The notes: generated by a model not told the origin, from the sequence alone. DNA of 64,000 bases from Prunella strophiata (GCA_036583965.1 JAZBQD010000015.1:21543310-21607309); one strand, 5' to 3'. Positions 51,916 through 64,000 are shown, counted from the first letter of the stretch. A program made the numbers and translations.

Positions 51916-54330
51916 TTTCATCAGTATGGTTTGGCGAGGATTGTAAACAAAATATGTAAGATACAGTGTGGGTCCTCCTGCAGGCAGTAGTATTGAGTGG
52001 AAGTAATTATTCTTTGGTTTGCTGAAAATAGTGATGCAAACGAACCTGGTAATAATCATGCTGGATTATTTTAAACCCCTGGAGTGATCAGCAGTGGCTT
52101 CCTACCACCTTCACACAAGGGCAGTGCACTGTCTGTGAAGTGCTTGTAGCTCTGACCTGTGCTCTGATGGCAACTGGAGCATTTCATGCCTGGAGCTGCC
52201 TCAACTTTTGGATTTTTACTGTATCCCAATGTGATGAGGACAGTCACATTAAAAAAAGCTTTCTAATGATTCTTTATCTGTTCTGCTCCTTTTTAACATC
52301 TACATGTGGCCTTTCCTGGAAAAGCCTCTAACCTATTACAAATAGGTTGAAACATGAGCAAGGAGGAGTTAAATGATTGGTGTCCCATTTGCTGGAAGTT
52401 TGAGATAAAGTGTACTAAGTTTCCAGACTTACTGGTCTCCCAAGTGTATGGCTGAGCTGCCTTTTCCAAAGATTATAACTTAAAATTGTAGTTCAGTTAG
52501 AAGTTTAGTTATGCTTTTATTCTATTTGTCCCATCTTAGGTTGGTGCTACTGAAAGATACTTCAGCCATTGGAAACTTGGGTCGATGGAACTCCTTTCTG
52601 AAAGGTTGCCTTCCACCAGGATTTCTCCCTGGATCAGGGAGAAGGTGGAGGCAGGAGCTGCTGGCACTCAGCTTGCAGCACTGGGGGCTTTTGTCCCACA
52701 AGGATGACTGTTGTCTGGTCTCTTCATAGGCAAAGTTGATTTCCCTTGTTCTAGCAAAGCAGAGAATTTCAGTGAGGCTTCTTTGCGTGTGACTGTGTCT
52801 TGAGAATACATCAGCTTTGAGGAGAAATTATTTAATGTCGTCTGGCTCTGGCAGTGTTTTAACTTCCTTATTTGATTTGCTTCTCTTATGCATTGTAGCT
52901 CTCTTTAATGATTAGGTTAACAAATGCATCTTTAAGGAGAAAAGTTTTATCTTTGTACACCTAATCTTTCTTCTGAAAAACTGGTTATGTGTGCTCAATC
53001 TAAAAGGCTGTGTCTGTGTATGGCATTATAAGTTGGAGTTTGGACTATTGCTTTCCCAATTCCATGTGATTACCTGGTGAAATAAAGGGTCCCAGTGAAG
53101 GCAAACGCTGCTACCAGAAACTCCATTAAGACCTCTGTCTTGGAAGTGGCCCATCCTGACACTAATTACTGTCTCTTGTGTGGTTGTGGGTGTTTGATCT
53201 CTGAAATGACATGATTTGGTCCATTATGTGGAGTGGCAGAAATGGAATTATCTATTATTGTCACACAAATGCTATCCTGATTACAATTGTAATTGTCACA
53301 ATTTGTTACAGTTAACAGCTTTTTAAAAGCTACTGAAATAAAATTTGAAGGCCTTTCTGAATTCCTGTAGCTTGTGCTACTGAATGCTTCCCTCTTGCTT
53401 CCCATTAATGCCAGTAGCCCCAGTAGTTACTGCTACAAGCAGCTTGGTGAATTATTTATGGCAGTTTAAATTGCAGACTGTTTGCAAGTGGAAGTAAATG
53501 AATGCTGAGCTCTATTGCGTTAAGAATTTGAACCAAAATATTTATTTATGCAGAGCAATAAATTACATAGGAGTAATGAAATATCTTGTTTGAGATATTT
53601 CTACACATCTTATTTGATATATTTGCTGTTGCATTCAGTGTTTGGATTATTGCAGGCTTTTAGGGTTTGTGAGGTAATACCTATAGCACAGACAGAAGTC
53701 AAAGAAATATATTTTTAAATTTACCAAGGAAACATATATGTGCACAGACACACACACATAATTTCCAGATTAAGCCATGGCTGATTAAGTGGTTTTCTCA
53801 TCTGATATCAGATAGGTGAGACCTTCCTAACTCTTCTGTTTTCTGCCACTTCCTTCCTTTAAATGTCCTGAGCATCAGCCATTCATACAGTTGAGTGCTG
53901 TGGCTATCTGGATCTCCTGGGAGACATGTCTGAGATAAATCTAAAAGATTCTTCATCTCTGGCTTAAAAAATTCATTTTCTTTATATTTTAATATTCATC
54001 CCAACTGTCTGTGATCTTTAAAGAGTAGTTAATTCTGTTTGCTGGCTCAGTTTCTTGATTGAAATTTAAATAAAAACTCACCCACCACATTCTTCTCTGC
54101 TAATTTATGAAAAAAATGTTTTTCAGAGCAGAATAATTACATGATTACATCACTTGGAGTCTATTCTGTGAAGTTTAAGCCTGATATCTACAGTGGTGAC
54201 TGAGAGAGACTAAGTGGCTGTCCAGACTGGCCAAGAGTGGGTAGGGACTTCACCACTGGCAGTTCCCACAAAACACATGCATGAGATTATTCAGTGTCTG
54301 CCTTAGGCATTTGCTGGTCTGTGGAGTCCC

Positions 54331-54384
54331 AAATGCATTATTCCTGTCACACATGCTAAATACATTATTCCTGTCACACGTGGG
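54331..54384. repeat. 27-bp imperfect tandem duplication
   Basis: Two adjacent 27-base units that both begin AAAT.CATTATTCCTGTCACAC; the shared 17-mer is at 54336-54352 and 54363-54379. Small local duplication. Confidence 0.85.
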
Positions 54385-54739
54385 TTTATTGCTCCTCTCA
54401 TCTGTGCTGTGTTGGGATCAGTTAAGCAGTGGAGTTGGCACTGACATCTCTTCCCTTTATACTTAAAATCTCTGACACTTAACTCCTCTAAGAGAGTATC
54501 TTCACTGAAAAGTGCATCATGTGCCAGTTACATATATCAATGGGATAAACATTAAATAGAATAGTGCAGGCTTCTAATCTTTTCTTTCTCTGAAAATGAA
54601 AAGGTCTTTTTCTGCAGAAGTCTTGGTGACTGAGGAATTCCTTTCGTCCATCCTTTTTTTTATATGTCAGATGGGAGGAGTGCAGTAAAATGGATGATAT
54701 TTGATGCCTTGGGAGGCAACTCTTTCCTTCATAAGGAGA

Positions 54740-55236
54740 AGAAGAGTCTTTGGGAAGAGAGCAAGGGAGGGCAAACAAAGTGTCACAAGCAGGGCAGCAA
54801 AGATGGTGGTGAAGGGTCTGGAGGGGAAGCCATATGAAGAACATCTGAAGTAATTTGGTCTGTTCAGCGTGGAGGACACTGAGGGGAGATCTCATTGCCA
54901 TCTACAACTTCCTCAGTGAGGGGAAGAGGAGCAAGCACTGATCTCTTCGTTGGGGTGCTCAGTGACAGGACCTGAGGGAATGGCCTGAAGTTGTGTCAGG
55001 GGAGGTTTAGGTGGGACATTTCAAAAGGTTTTTCACCCAGAGACTGGTTGGGCACTGGAACAGCTCCCCATGGGAGTGATCACATGCACCAAGCCTGAAA
55101 GAGTTCAAGAAGCATTTGAACAATGTTCCCAGCACCTTGATGTGACTCTTGGGGCTGTACTGTGCAGGGCCAGGAGCTGGACATTGATGATCTTTGTGGG
55201 TCCCTTCCAACTTGGCATATTCTGTGATTCTGTAAG
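54740..55236 (+). mobile_element. CR1 LINE, 5'-truncated, about 500 bp
   Basis: Shows the CR1 blocks 'gagatctcattgccatctac', 'aacttcctcagtgaggggaa', 'gtgctcagtgacaggacctg', 'agggaatggcctgaagttgt', 'gtcaggggaggtttaggtgg', 'gggcactggaacagctcccc', 'gatgatctttgtgggtccct' and 'tccaacttggcatattctgt', then 'gattctgt'. It lies sense to STK3, about 1.5 kb before the last exon. The minus-strand frame of 137 codons overlapping it is a by-product. Confidence 0.93.
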
Positions 55237-56559
55237 ACCAGCATGGCTGAGTGCATCTGAAGTCTCATACAGATCTTGGGATCTTTGGTCCTCAAAGATG
55301 TTTTGACATCTGGGGTTTAATTTTCTTCTTCATTAGGAATCTTATGGTCAAAATGATGTTGCATGAAAATGTACATCTTTTCCATATGCTCTGTTATGCA
55401 TTTCTGATATGCCCACTCTTTTTATTTTGGCTTTAAATTATTTGTTTACTATGTGCAGTGTGGTCTGTTAGTAGAAGTCATAATGTTGGGGTTTGGACTG
55501 TATGTAGCAGTACGTGTTGCTAATTTATGTAACTCAGTTGCTGATAAAAATAAAGATCAAAAGTAGCAGTTAATTCCTCAGGGAAAACAGATTAGATTGT
55601 GTTGATAGAAGCCTGCCCTAGATTCATGAGTGAAGTATTGACTCATTGGTAGTTGATTCAGAGAAGTATTTTTTTTTACCCATGAGTTAGGTAGTGTGCT
55701 TGTTTGCAATGTCAGAGTATTTGCAAACAAAATAAAGATTATCCCTTTTGTAAGTGGAAATTATGTGTGCTATTTGAAATTTGCTGACTGTTTTTCACAC
55801 TGGTGAAGAATAATGGCAAATGGGTAATTCTAACAAAAGAGAAGTGCAGAGTGGCACTAAATTACATCAGGAAAAAACCACATGGGCCAGACAAAGTATG
55901 CATTTCAAATACAGATTATTCCCTGCAATAGCAGGTGGATTAGTAGTGCCTGACATGCCCCAGTATCTGAGAAGACTCCAACCTTTGCTGGCAGCAGCCA
56001 GCAAGGCAGTGAAGCCATTTACGTGTTGTGTGATCACTCACTTGTAATGAGTGAAATGTAATCCACTGTTAAACATTCAGAGAAAATAATTTTGGAGAGG
56101 AAAGAACTTGGTCAAAGGTAAACCCCCATGAATTCAGGAAATTATTTAATGTATTACTTAAAACACTGTTAGCAATTTGTTTTGAGTAGTTCTGGCAGCA
56201 GTCTGTTGAGGAAGGTGCCTTGTCATTCTTACCAGAAAGTACCCCATAATATCTGTCAAGAGTATTACTTACTCAATAAGAGTATAATAAGAGTATTACA
56301 GCAGTGTACTTTTCAGGCTTCTATGAGAAGTTCAATAAGAAGTATTTGATTATGCAATATAAGTTATATACATGAGCGTATATATATTTGTATTCTGTGG
56401 CATGCTTTTTTCAGCCTAATCAGTTAAACTCCAGCCCTGTACTTATTTGTGATTTATTTGCAAGGTTTGCAAAGGGGTTTTTTATTATTTTCAATTAAAT
56501 GTACTGTGTGTATTTGCTTTCATAGGCTGTTATTTACTGTGGAGCAAATTAAGGCTTTT

Positions 56560-56595
56560 GGCTTTATCAGTTATATGTATATGTATACATACACT
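56560..56595. repeat. (TA/TG)-rich simple sequence
   Basis: TTATATGTATATGTATACAT, an imperfect TATG/TATA run just upstream of the last STK3 exon. Confidence 0.6.
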
Positions 56596-56718
56596 CTAAG
56601 GGTGTAAAAACCCTGCAGCTGTAAATTAAAGGCTTATAGAAAGTCAATGGTTTTCTTTTTTGTTGAAAACAGTTTCTAATATTTTTATGGGATTGTTTTT
56701 TGTTCGGTTGTTTTTCAG

Positions 56719-56878
56719 TTAAAAAATCTGAGTTTAGAAGAATTACAGATGAGATTAAAGGCTTTGGACCCTATGATGGAACGAGAAATTGAAGGAGCTT
56801 CGTCAGAGGTACACTGCAAAGAGGCAACCTATCCTAGATGCAATGGATGCAAAGAAACGGAGGCAACAAAATTTCTGA
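56719..56878 (+). CDS. STK3: STK3/MST2 terminal coding exon: SARAH domain, with an apparent 1-bp frameshift
   Basis: The acceptor tttttcag precedes TTA AAA AAT CTG. The exon encodes LKNLSLEELQMRLKALDPMM and EREIE, equivalent to human MST2 residues 440-464, the first part of the SARAH coiled-coil helix. At 56794-56795 the sequence reads GAAGGAG where GAAGAG is expected. The extra G moves the frame, so as written translation continues for 35 unrelated residues to a TAA at 56899-56901. In the alternative frame from 56795 the bases encode ELRQRYTAKRQPILDAMDAK and KRRQQNF followed by TGA (56876-56878), the normal MST2 C-terminus with no other change. Untouched sequence after the shift argues for a base-calling or assembly error, or a very recent variant, rather than an old pseudogene. 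If real, the second half of SARAH (dimerisation; SAV1 and RASSF binding) would be lost. Confidence 0.95.
56794..56795 (+). other. STK3: Single extra G: frameshift site
   Basis: The duplicated G sits between the codons for Glu464 and Glu465 (human numbering). Removing either base would give the conserved frame through to the expected stop at 56876-56878. Confidence 0.85.
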
Positions 56879-57925
56879 GTTTGTTTTCCTTTCAAACATA
56901 ATACTAGGAGTCAGTGTGGACACTGGTAACTTTGTAAGTCAGGAAGGAATTTGACTATGAGAGTTTTCAAAAATCCAATCTCTTAAATTTTCCTTCACAA
57001 GCAGTGACAATTGCAGCAGTCAAGAATATTCATATGGTGTTCTGCAAAGGCATCAAAACACTTTACCACTTGTTTGCATTTTCAGATGTTTAATCTAATA
57101 GAAGTTTAATCTGTTACTTCCCAATCTTTTTCAGGTGTGTAGTGGTAATTTGGATGTTGTACATTGGGAGTTGTGTTTTGGAGCACCTGGAATGTTTTCT
57201 TGATTGTGCAACACTACCGAGCCTTATATTACAATGTATTTTTCTCCCACTTAGTAGCATATTTATTATGTAATCTTTGGTTATCCTATTTATTTTATGC
57301 CTGTTTTCTGTTGGGAAGTATTAGGATAATATTGTGGAGAGCAGAATCAAATTAGATAAACTTGCTATTGTAGTATAATGAAAAGTTGCTCACCACTGTA
57401 TTATCTTTTAAAACTCCAAATTCAACACGTATCCTGATTCAGGACAGCACTTGAACATGTATCCAGCCCATTCATAGCAGTAAAATTTAGGAATGAAGTA
57501 AGTAATAGGCACATGTTTTTCTGCTCTCCTGAATCAGGGTCTGTTGTAGTTGAGTAGTACAGTGGTTACACTACAGAGCATTCTTTGAGAGAGGATTTCT
57601 GTCATTTGTACGCACACTGAGTCAGCTGTCATTAAACAAGAAAACAAGTGCCTAATCAGTTTTAATTTTTGTTATTCAGGAGAAGCAATACTTACAGTCA
57701 CTCCTTAAGTGTAAACTTCCAATTGCTATTGCAATTCTGACCAGTATAAACCTCTATTTTGCACCCTAGTTTTGTAATGAAATAACAGCTACATGGATAT
57801 GTTTTTTGTTTCATTTGGGGTTTTTTAATCACTGTTTTGTGGGGAGAGGGGAATTACTAGTGCTTTGGGGTTTGTTTGTTTTCATATTGTAGCTACAAAG
57901 GGATAGTAATTTAAAAACCAGAGAA

Positions 57926-57931
57926 AATAAA
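57926..57931 (+). terminator. STK3: Candidate poly(A) signal (proximal)
   Basis: AATAAA about 1.05 kb after the stop codon. The G16 tract, about 55 bases further on, could act as a downstream G-rich element. Confidence 0.4.
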
Positions 57932-57986
57932 TTGAATACTTATATTTAATAAGTATAGAAAAGAAGGAACATTTAATAGTGTTCGT

Positions 57987-58002
57987 GGGGGGGGGGGGGG
58001 GG
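57987..58002. repeat. G16 homopolymer
   Basis: Sixteen consecutive G residues on the transcribed-sense strand, in the presumed 3' UTR. It can form a G-quadruplex in DNA or RNA and is a difficult site for sequencing, so its length is uncertain. Confidence 0.93.
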
Positions 58003-58640
58003 TTGTCCTGCAATTGCTAAACATTCAAAATTCCTGTAGTCTTCTGTTGGTAGATTTTGGGGACTCAGAAATGCAGGACCAAGCTCTTAATAGCTTTTTA
58101 TAAGTTCTTGTCTGGTTTATGTTGTGGAATATCTATTGGTAGAATTTACAATATTGTAAGAAATATTTCAGACTTCACAGAAAATGTGATCCACTCTCTG
58201 AACAATCTACTATGTTCTCTATTGAAATCTTTACTATCGTTGCCTTGTATGTAAATAACTTCACTGTGATAGTCATACTTTTTAAACAATACAGCTGAAA
58301 AGATCTTTATATTCAGCCTTCAGCTGTTAAACTTTTAATGGTGACTACTGTATGGGCATCTTCTGTTAAACGTTTTCTGGAAGTTAATAATCATCTCATA
58401 CCTCTTAACATGAATTGTCAATATTTGTGGACCATTTAGATGGAATAGTGCCAATTTTGGAAATGATGCATTATGTCACAAAGCTTATGCCAATGGAAAC
58501 AAAAAGTTCTTACAGGATCAGCATTCTACAGCCATGCTGGTACCAGTACTTGGGTTTGAGCCATATACAGCCGTCGCTGTCCTGTCATTCTCTGTGTGTT
58601 TGCATGCACACCACACTCTGACATGTAAACCCTAGAGGCA

Positions 58641-58646
58641 AATAAA
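58641..58646 (+). terminator. STK3: Candidate poly(A) signal (distal)
   Basis: AATAAA about 1.76 kb after the stop codon, followed by GT-rich sequence within 20-30 bases. My preferred end of the STK3 transcript. Confidence 0.45.
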
Positions 58647-58665
58647 TCTTAATTGTGGTTGTTAG

Positions 58666-61600
58666 AATGTCCTTATCCTCAACTCTCTTCATACTTCTTA
58701 GAGCAATGACCATTCCTTGTGAAAATGCAAGAACACAGAAGATCCATAAAAATTACTTTAGGCAAGATAAAATGCACCTGGTAGTCCTATGCTTCACATT
58801 TATACAACTAAATGATGTAAAGTAAAAAATGGTATAAACATATCACTGTGTCATTAGATTATAATCATAATGCAGGAAAAAATAACAGCATCAATTTCCC
58901 CCTATTACTATGGTTCTTATTTATTTAAAGTAATTTCTACTTCTTGAACTTTCTGTTCTCAAAAACTCAAAGGTGTGTGTGCATACATTGATTTGTGTAG
59001 GTAGACACACATATATATTCATATCTATATATAAAAGAGAAAATATAGAACAGGTTTAAACCATCAGGAGAGGAACCTAGCTTGCCTTTTCTTGGTGTGC
59101 CTTTTAAGCAAAGTGTCATTGTCTAGACACTCTTACCTGCATCCTCAGCAGCTAGATTTTCCCTTACTCAATCTTAAACTTTTCACACCAAAAATAAGAC
59201 TTTGAGTTTAAGTAATGTGGCTTTACAGTGTAATAGACTATGGAAATATAAAAGGATCACAAATTTCTTATTTTGTGTATTCTGAAAACTTCAGTAATGT
59301 GGTACCTTAAAGATGAACTGTGTATCCCAAGGGACTCCAATAAAAGGCTATTTTAGACTAGAGCTGTTGCAGTCTGGCATCTGAAAGCTATCAGAAGGTA
59401 AATGACATCCTTTTTTTCTATCCTGATGTGTCTGCATAGAAACAACTCAGACTTTGTGCACATGCATGCACACAGAAATGGAATATACATGCATGAGGAA
59501 AATCTGAATGCCATGAATAAACAAATAAAACAAGCCACTTAAAAGGGTGAAAAGTAGTAAAAGTGGGTAGGTACAGGATGTTTGTGACCAAAGAATGCTT
59601 TCATAAATTAATATGTTGCCATTGTGGTATGGTGCAAACTGCAGTCAGTGTAAGAGCTGCCTTGGGCTTCAGAAAGCCTGCATATGGACCTCTGAATCCT
59701 CTGCAAGCATTAACATTGTATTCAGATATGGATGCAACTTATTTTTTCTTTCCTCTGTTTATATAAATGAATTAAATCATCCACGTTGTTGACTACACAT
59801 CTCTACTGGAGGATGAGCATCTAAAGGAAAGCCAATAGAACAATAAATAAGATATTTTAAAAGCAAGCCTTGCAGGAAATCTAATAGAACTACTGACAAG
59901 TTAACCTTCAATAAGATTTTAACCAAGCAATTTCTTGTTTGCTTCTGACTTTGTATGTTTAGGTTTAGTAAGTTAAAACAATTTTGGAAAATCATTGCTT
60001 ATTACTAAACATTTTTAATAAAAGCTAATTTTTCCTGTGTAATTGTTGACTTGTTCATTCTAACTGAAGCAAAATTATCTTAATAGTAACCATTAATGTT
60101 CATTTCCGTAGTCATCCCTCATGTTTTGTTTCCTTTCTGTAACACTGTGAGCACAGACACCCACGTCTCTCAAAGTCAGCTCTGGGAAGGATTTTTCCAG
60201 ATCACAACAGTGCTGCAAGAACTAGAAGTCTGAGGATCCCATGAAAATGGATCAGGCTAGAAATCCTCACTACTCTGTGGAAGTCCTCTCTGCAATCTGA
60301 TGTTGCTGATGGCATAATCCTGAGGGCAGCTGAGCATCACCCAGATATCTGGGCCATCTTCTTAGACTTGGAGGTGCTAGTGGACATAAGGGGTTTGAGT
60401 TGTTCCTTTGTTGTTCTCATGACACTAGAAAACCAGTAGGCAATGGATAGACATAAGTAGAAAAGTGGCTACATGTAATGTCTCAAATATTATTCCATTG
60501 CCTGTTTCTTTTCTGATTTTTTAAAATGATTCTGCTTAATAACTTGCCCACAAATACATTTTAGTAAAAGGAACTCATGGCTGGTGCTCCTTAGTGAACC
60601 ACGGTACGTTTGAAGTCACAAAAGTTTGCTGCTAATCTGAATTAATCTGACATTTATTGGATATTGTAATTATTTACTGCTTATTTACAGCAAATAATAG
60701 CCTGTCTACATTGCACAGTGTATTCTAATGAGCATGCACAGGGGCTTTGGGCTGCTTCTCCATTCAGTGTGTTCAACTTTGAGGTATAAATACAGCTCAT
60801 GGTGAGTGAATCTCTGCCCAAGTACATGGATAGCCTGACTCACCACAGACAGGCACTGGTGCTTCCAAGCAGAATGTGTACTGTACAACTTCTGTGAAGC
60901 ACTTGGTGTGCATGTGGCTACTATCAGTGTGGTATGATGAGAGTTTCTTTTTCTTAAGTGTATACCTGGTTATAAAGCTAATCAGAAAGACCTCATGAAG
61001 TAAAAAAGTCTTTATTTCTTCGTGTTCTTAAACATGTGAAAATTCTTAAATAGGACTCCAGCTTACAGTGACATTTCTTTCTGTGTTTCCAAAGGCAGTG
61101 ATGGATGTTAAATAGTTTAGCTTGAAACAGATCTAAGATTATTGAGTCCAGCTGTTAACCCAGCACTGCAAACTCCACACTAAACCATGGCCCTAAGTGC
61201 CACATCCACGTGTGTCTTCAATACCTCCAGGGATAGTGACACCACCACTTCCCTGGGCAGCCTGTTCCAGTGCTTGACAATCTTTTCAGTGGAGAATTTT
61301 TTCACAATACCAAATTAAAACCTGCCCTGGTGCAACTTGAGGCTGTGTCATGCATCTGGCTGGGAAATTTGCTGTGGAATATTTCTGTAGATGCAGCAGT
61401 GTTATGCCCACAACTGACAATGAAAGCCTTGAAGAAGACACATCCTGAATAGCCCATGTTGTTTCTCATGATTGTGTTGTGCCAGATGGAGTAATAACTT
61501 CAGCTTTTTGGAGAAAGGCAAATTACATTGATGGCTTAGTGTGAAGTCATTAAGTTGTATTTGTGAAATACTTATTCACAAAATGTGTTTCTCCTCTTTG

Positions 61601-64000
61601 TTCAGTGCATTTATTCTGGAAAGAGCCTATCTCTCATGTATTTTGATTTGGTTTAATTTGTTAGCATTTTTAAAGCATATGTGAAAATTCCCTGTATTTT
61701 CCTCCTTCTCTTCCTCCTGCTCAGGAAAATGAATGTGGGCATTACTTTCAAGAGCATCCCCTGAGCCAAATGTCCTTGGGGCATAGTGGGCACATGCAAA
61801 TGTCAGCAACAGCTTTTATTCTCTTCTTCTATTCAGAGATCACTGAGGTCTCAGCTGTCCTGTTTTTCCTTTCTTTGAAAGGATGGGATGTTCGGATTCT
61901 AAGCAAATCTTTCAGAATAATTGTTAGTCCCAGACCAACAGATGCTTTATACTTTTTTCCATTATTTGCTACACAGTCCTCAGGATAGATTCACACTTCA
62001 TTTCACTAGGCCTTCAGAGAGTCATCTAGGTTGGAGAAGATTAGTATTTGTCACAGAAACAGGAAGAAAGAAACAATTTTAAAAGTTTTCTTTGGGGAGA
62101 GAAGAAAAAGAATATGGCATCTGCACCTGGCCAGGCAGCTTATGAGGCTAACTGTGGATGTGAGGAAAAAATGTGTTGGCTGGAAAAAGCAAATCAGGTA
62201 GTGATCTGTACAACTTACTGCTCTGTGTTGATGTTTCACATCTGATTTTCTTCCATTGATATGTATTGTCTTCTGTGTTCATGCTTTATTTATCCTGTTG
62301 CTACTTTAAAGATACAAGTTTTAATTTTTTTCAACTTTTTAAATGGAAACATACCATAGCAGTGCCAAGTAAATAAAAATGGAAAAATAACCTAATCAAA
62401 GTCACCAAAGTGGGGGTGTTTTCTCCTCCTTTCTTTCCCCACTCCTTTCTTTGGGGTTACAGAGGCTTCTGATGACAGATGTTTGTCTGTGCAGTGGAGA
62501 GACACTTGCATGCTCCAGCCCTGGGCAGACATGGATGAAGGATGGTTTTATCAAGAGGGTGGATGAGCTGAGCAGCTGTGCCCCTGCTCAGGATGTCCTG
62601 TAAGTGTTGTGCTCTGCTGGAAGCTGCTGCTCTCCTCCTGTTCCTCTCCCTGCCAGCCTGTGGCACAGGCACTGAGGCTCCAACACACAGCAGTGAGGAA
62701 CCAGCACCCAGCAGGGAGCCCCGCTTTGCCCAGACACTCAGTGTGAATCTGGAAGCTGTTGATCCCCAGCAGGGTAGCACTAAGCTCAAGTCAATGCCTG
62801 TGGTCTGGGAAGCTTTGCAGGAGCCAGCTGTTATCTCAGGGACAAAGCCATGCTGTGATGGCAAACAGCTTTTGATGCCACTTTACTTGGTTTGCTGAAC
62901 TGCAGCATGGCCATGGCTCCTAGTAGGGCTTGTTCAGGCCAAAGAGTCTGAGAATCACATTTAACCCTTGGGAAAGATAAAGTTCCTTGTGTCTATTTTT
63001 TTACTGATGTATAAAAAATATTTAGGAAATTATCTCAGTGCAGTGGAAGAGTTTGTAATGGCATCAGCTAACAACCTCTCCATGCCTTGTGCCAGGACCT
63101 TTCTTAGTGCATTAGCGCTATTCCTCAGCCTCCCAAGTTCCTACTGTGGGTGCTGGCTTTAGCTTTGCCAGAAGTGATGGTGGGAGCAGGAAGTTTTCAT
63201 GTGCTGTAGGCAAACAGCCAGAGTTCTTGCCTGGAGCTGGTATTTGTTTGGTGCAAGCAGGCCTTTCTAAAGGCCACAGAAAATTCAGAGGGGATAAACT
63301 GGGCACTGAGCAGGGAGCTGCCCAGACCCAGGCAGCAAGAAGACACTGGAAGGAATTAAACTATAATCTGGGCTCAAATACAGGTTTTCTATCTGTCACA
63401 ATGGGGGAAAACATTAATGGTATTCACCATTTACCATGGCACTGCAAACCCCAGCAACCTTAAAAATTTTTTCTTTAGGTATCACAGCTTCAGAAATTAA
63501 ATTTGTAAATATACATGGCCACATGCTAATGTACCTGCATATATTTTCCTTGTCAAATTAATTAAGCCACATGTTGTTTACTAACAATTGGTTTCCTCTC
63601 CTTGTGGCTATTTCTTCTGAGGACAGATATTGCAGTATCTCTCCCTAGTTTCTCCCAGAGAAAAGCTCAGCCCTCCTAGTCCTGTTTCACTCCTCTGGAC
63701 AGTATTTGGAGCTGACCAGTATAATTCTTACAGCTGTTCCTTTGCTGCATGCAGGTGTGCCCAGAAACAAGCACCCTACCCCTGCATTCCTCCTTTCATT
63801 CCCTCGGTGTCACTGGAAGGATTGATGCCTGAGAATGATGGCTGTGGCCCTCAGATGTTTCTAACACTACTCTTTTCCCCTCTCCAGATCTTTCTGCTGC
63901 TTTGCACGCCTCCTGGGCTCCCAAGGCCTGCGCGGTTGCTGTTTAAAAAAAGCCTCGCAGCAAATACATCAAAGAGGCAGGCCAAAAGCTTTTGAGTTGA
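58666..64000. other. Intergenic sequence downstream of STK3
   Basis: No recognisable exon or RNA gene. It holds one minus-strand CR1 (61.1-61.4 kb). The GC content rises towards the end (62.45-63.95 kb), where several frames of 60-135 codons are open on both strands without splice context or similarity I can name. 60.1-60.4 kb is somewhat more complex than its surroundings, but I cannot assign it. Confidence 0.7.
61125..61370 (-). mobile_element. CR1 LINE fragment, reverse orientation
   Basis: Shows reverse-complement CR1 body: 'ttgagtccagctgttaaccc', 'agcactgcaaactccacact', 'aaaccatggccctaagtgcc', 'aatacctccagggatagtga', 'cttccctgggcagcctgttc', 'cagtgcttgacaatcttttc' and 'ctggtgcaacttgaggctgt'. 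It lacks the extreme 3' tail and the 5' part. Confidence 0.92.

Larger units (their letters stand above)
12606..56718 (+). other. STK3: STK3 last intron, about 44.1 kb
   Basis: Runs from the GTAAGT donor at 12606 to the acceptor at 56718 (tttttcag). It holds the mobile elements and repeats listed separately: CR1 at 14.0, 19.3, 25.7, 25.9 and 54.7 kb; a SINE at 27.9 kb; a solo LTR at 32.7 kb; and possible LTR debris at 32.0 and 36.3 kb. Outside these I see ordinary AT-rich intronic sequence. The intervals about 14.3-19.2, 28.1-31.9, 39-51.4 and 55.3-56.7 kb hold nothing else I can name beyond homopolymers and short tandem repeats. No nested gene is convincingly supported. Confidence 0.93.
56879..58665 (+). 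other. STK3: STK3 3' UTR (inferred extent)
   Basis: Non-coding sequence after the expected TGA. AT-rich, with no further plausible splice acceptor plus conserved exon. Poly(A) signals AATAAA occur at 57926-57931 and 58641-58646; the latter is followed by a G/T-rich stretch (ttaattgtggttgttag) suitable for cleavage. The end coordinate is an estimate. The region contains the G16 run at 57987-58002. Confidence 0.55.

Noticed and set aside
54488..54901. 137-codon minus-strand frame
   Set aside because: Its 5' part is antisense to the CR1 at 54740-55236, and the remainder is low-complexity.
62457..62898. Overlapping frames on both strands, one with a signal-peptide-like start
   Set aside because: GC-richer sequence, open on both strands. 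The Leu-rich start is weak evidence and no conserved domain or exon structure follows.
63630..63995. 121-codon plus-strand frame at the window end
   Set aside because: Pro/Leu/Ser-rich, no recognisable domain, cut by the window edge. I cannot support an exon.

Overview
This is vertebrate, almost certainly avian, nuclear DNA. It is AT-rich and CpG-poor, with GT..AG introns, many 5'-truncated CR1 LINEs ending in the ATTCTRTG-type tail typical of bird CR1, and one tRNA-Ile-headed SINE with a CR1-like tail. SINEs of that build (the TguSINE1 type) are known from passerines, so a songbird or close relative is my best guess.

One gene is recognisable: the 3' part of STK3 (MST2, the Hippo-pathway kinase) on the + strand. 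Three coding exons are present: 1960-2152 (regulatory linker with the caspase site and the TM phospho-motifs), 12430-12605 (linker up to the SARAH domain) and 56719-56878 (SARAH domain and C-terminus). They are separated by introns of about 10.3 kb and 44.1 kb. The kinase-domain exons lie upstream of the window. The terminal exon carries one extra G at 56794/56795. As written, this shifts the frame in the middle of the SARAH helix, although every downstream base still encodes the conserved C-terminus in the other frame. A 3' UTR follows, with candidate poly(A) signals at 57926 and 58641. From about 58.7 kb to the end I find no gene.

Layout: 1-1959 intron with a CR1 tail; 2153-12429 intron with CR1 copies (6.3, 9.5 and 10.6 kb) and a diverged 0.2-kb duplication (3.7 and 5.3 kb); 12606-56718 giant last intron with CR1s, the SINE, a complete solo LTR at 32656-33094 with a 6-bp target duplication, a CpG-rich patch with an RFX-like X-box at 23.8 kb, a GC-rich patch at 37.8 kb, a perfect 12-bp hairpin at 37.0 kb and an unidentified coding-like minus-strand stretch at 51.5-51.9 kb; 56879-58665 3' UTR; 58666-64000 intergenic with one minus-strand CR1.

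No bacterial-type operon, CRISPR array or defence system is present. The points most worth checking are the SARAH-domain frameshift, the unidentified open stretch at 51.5 kb, the local duplication and the solo LTR.
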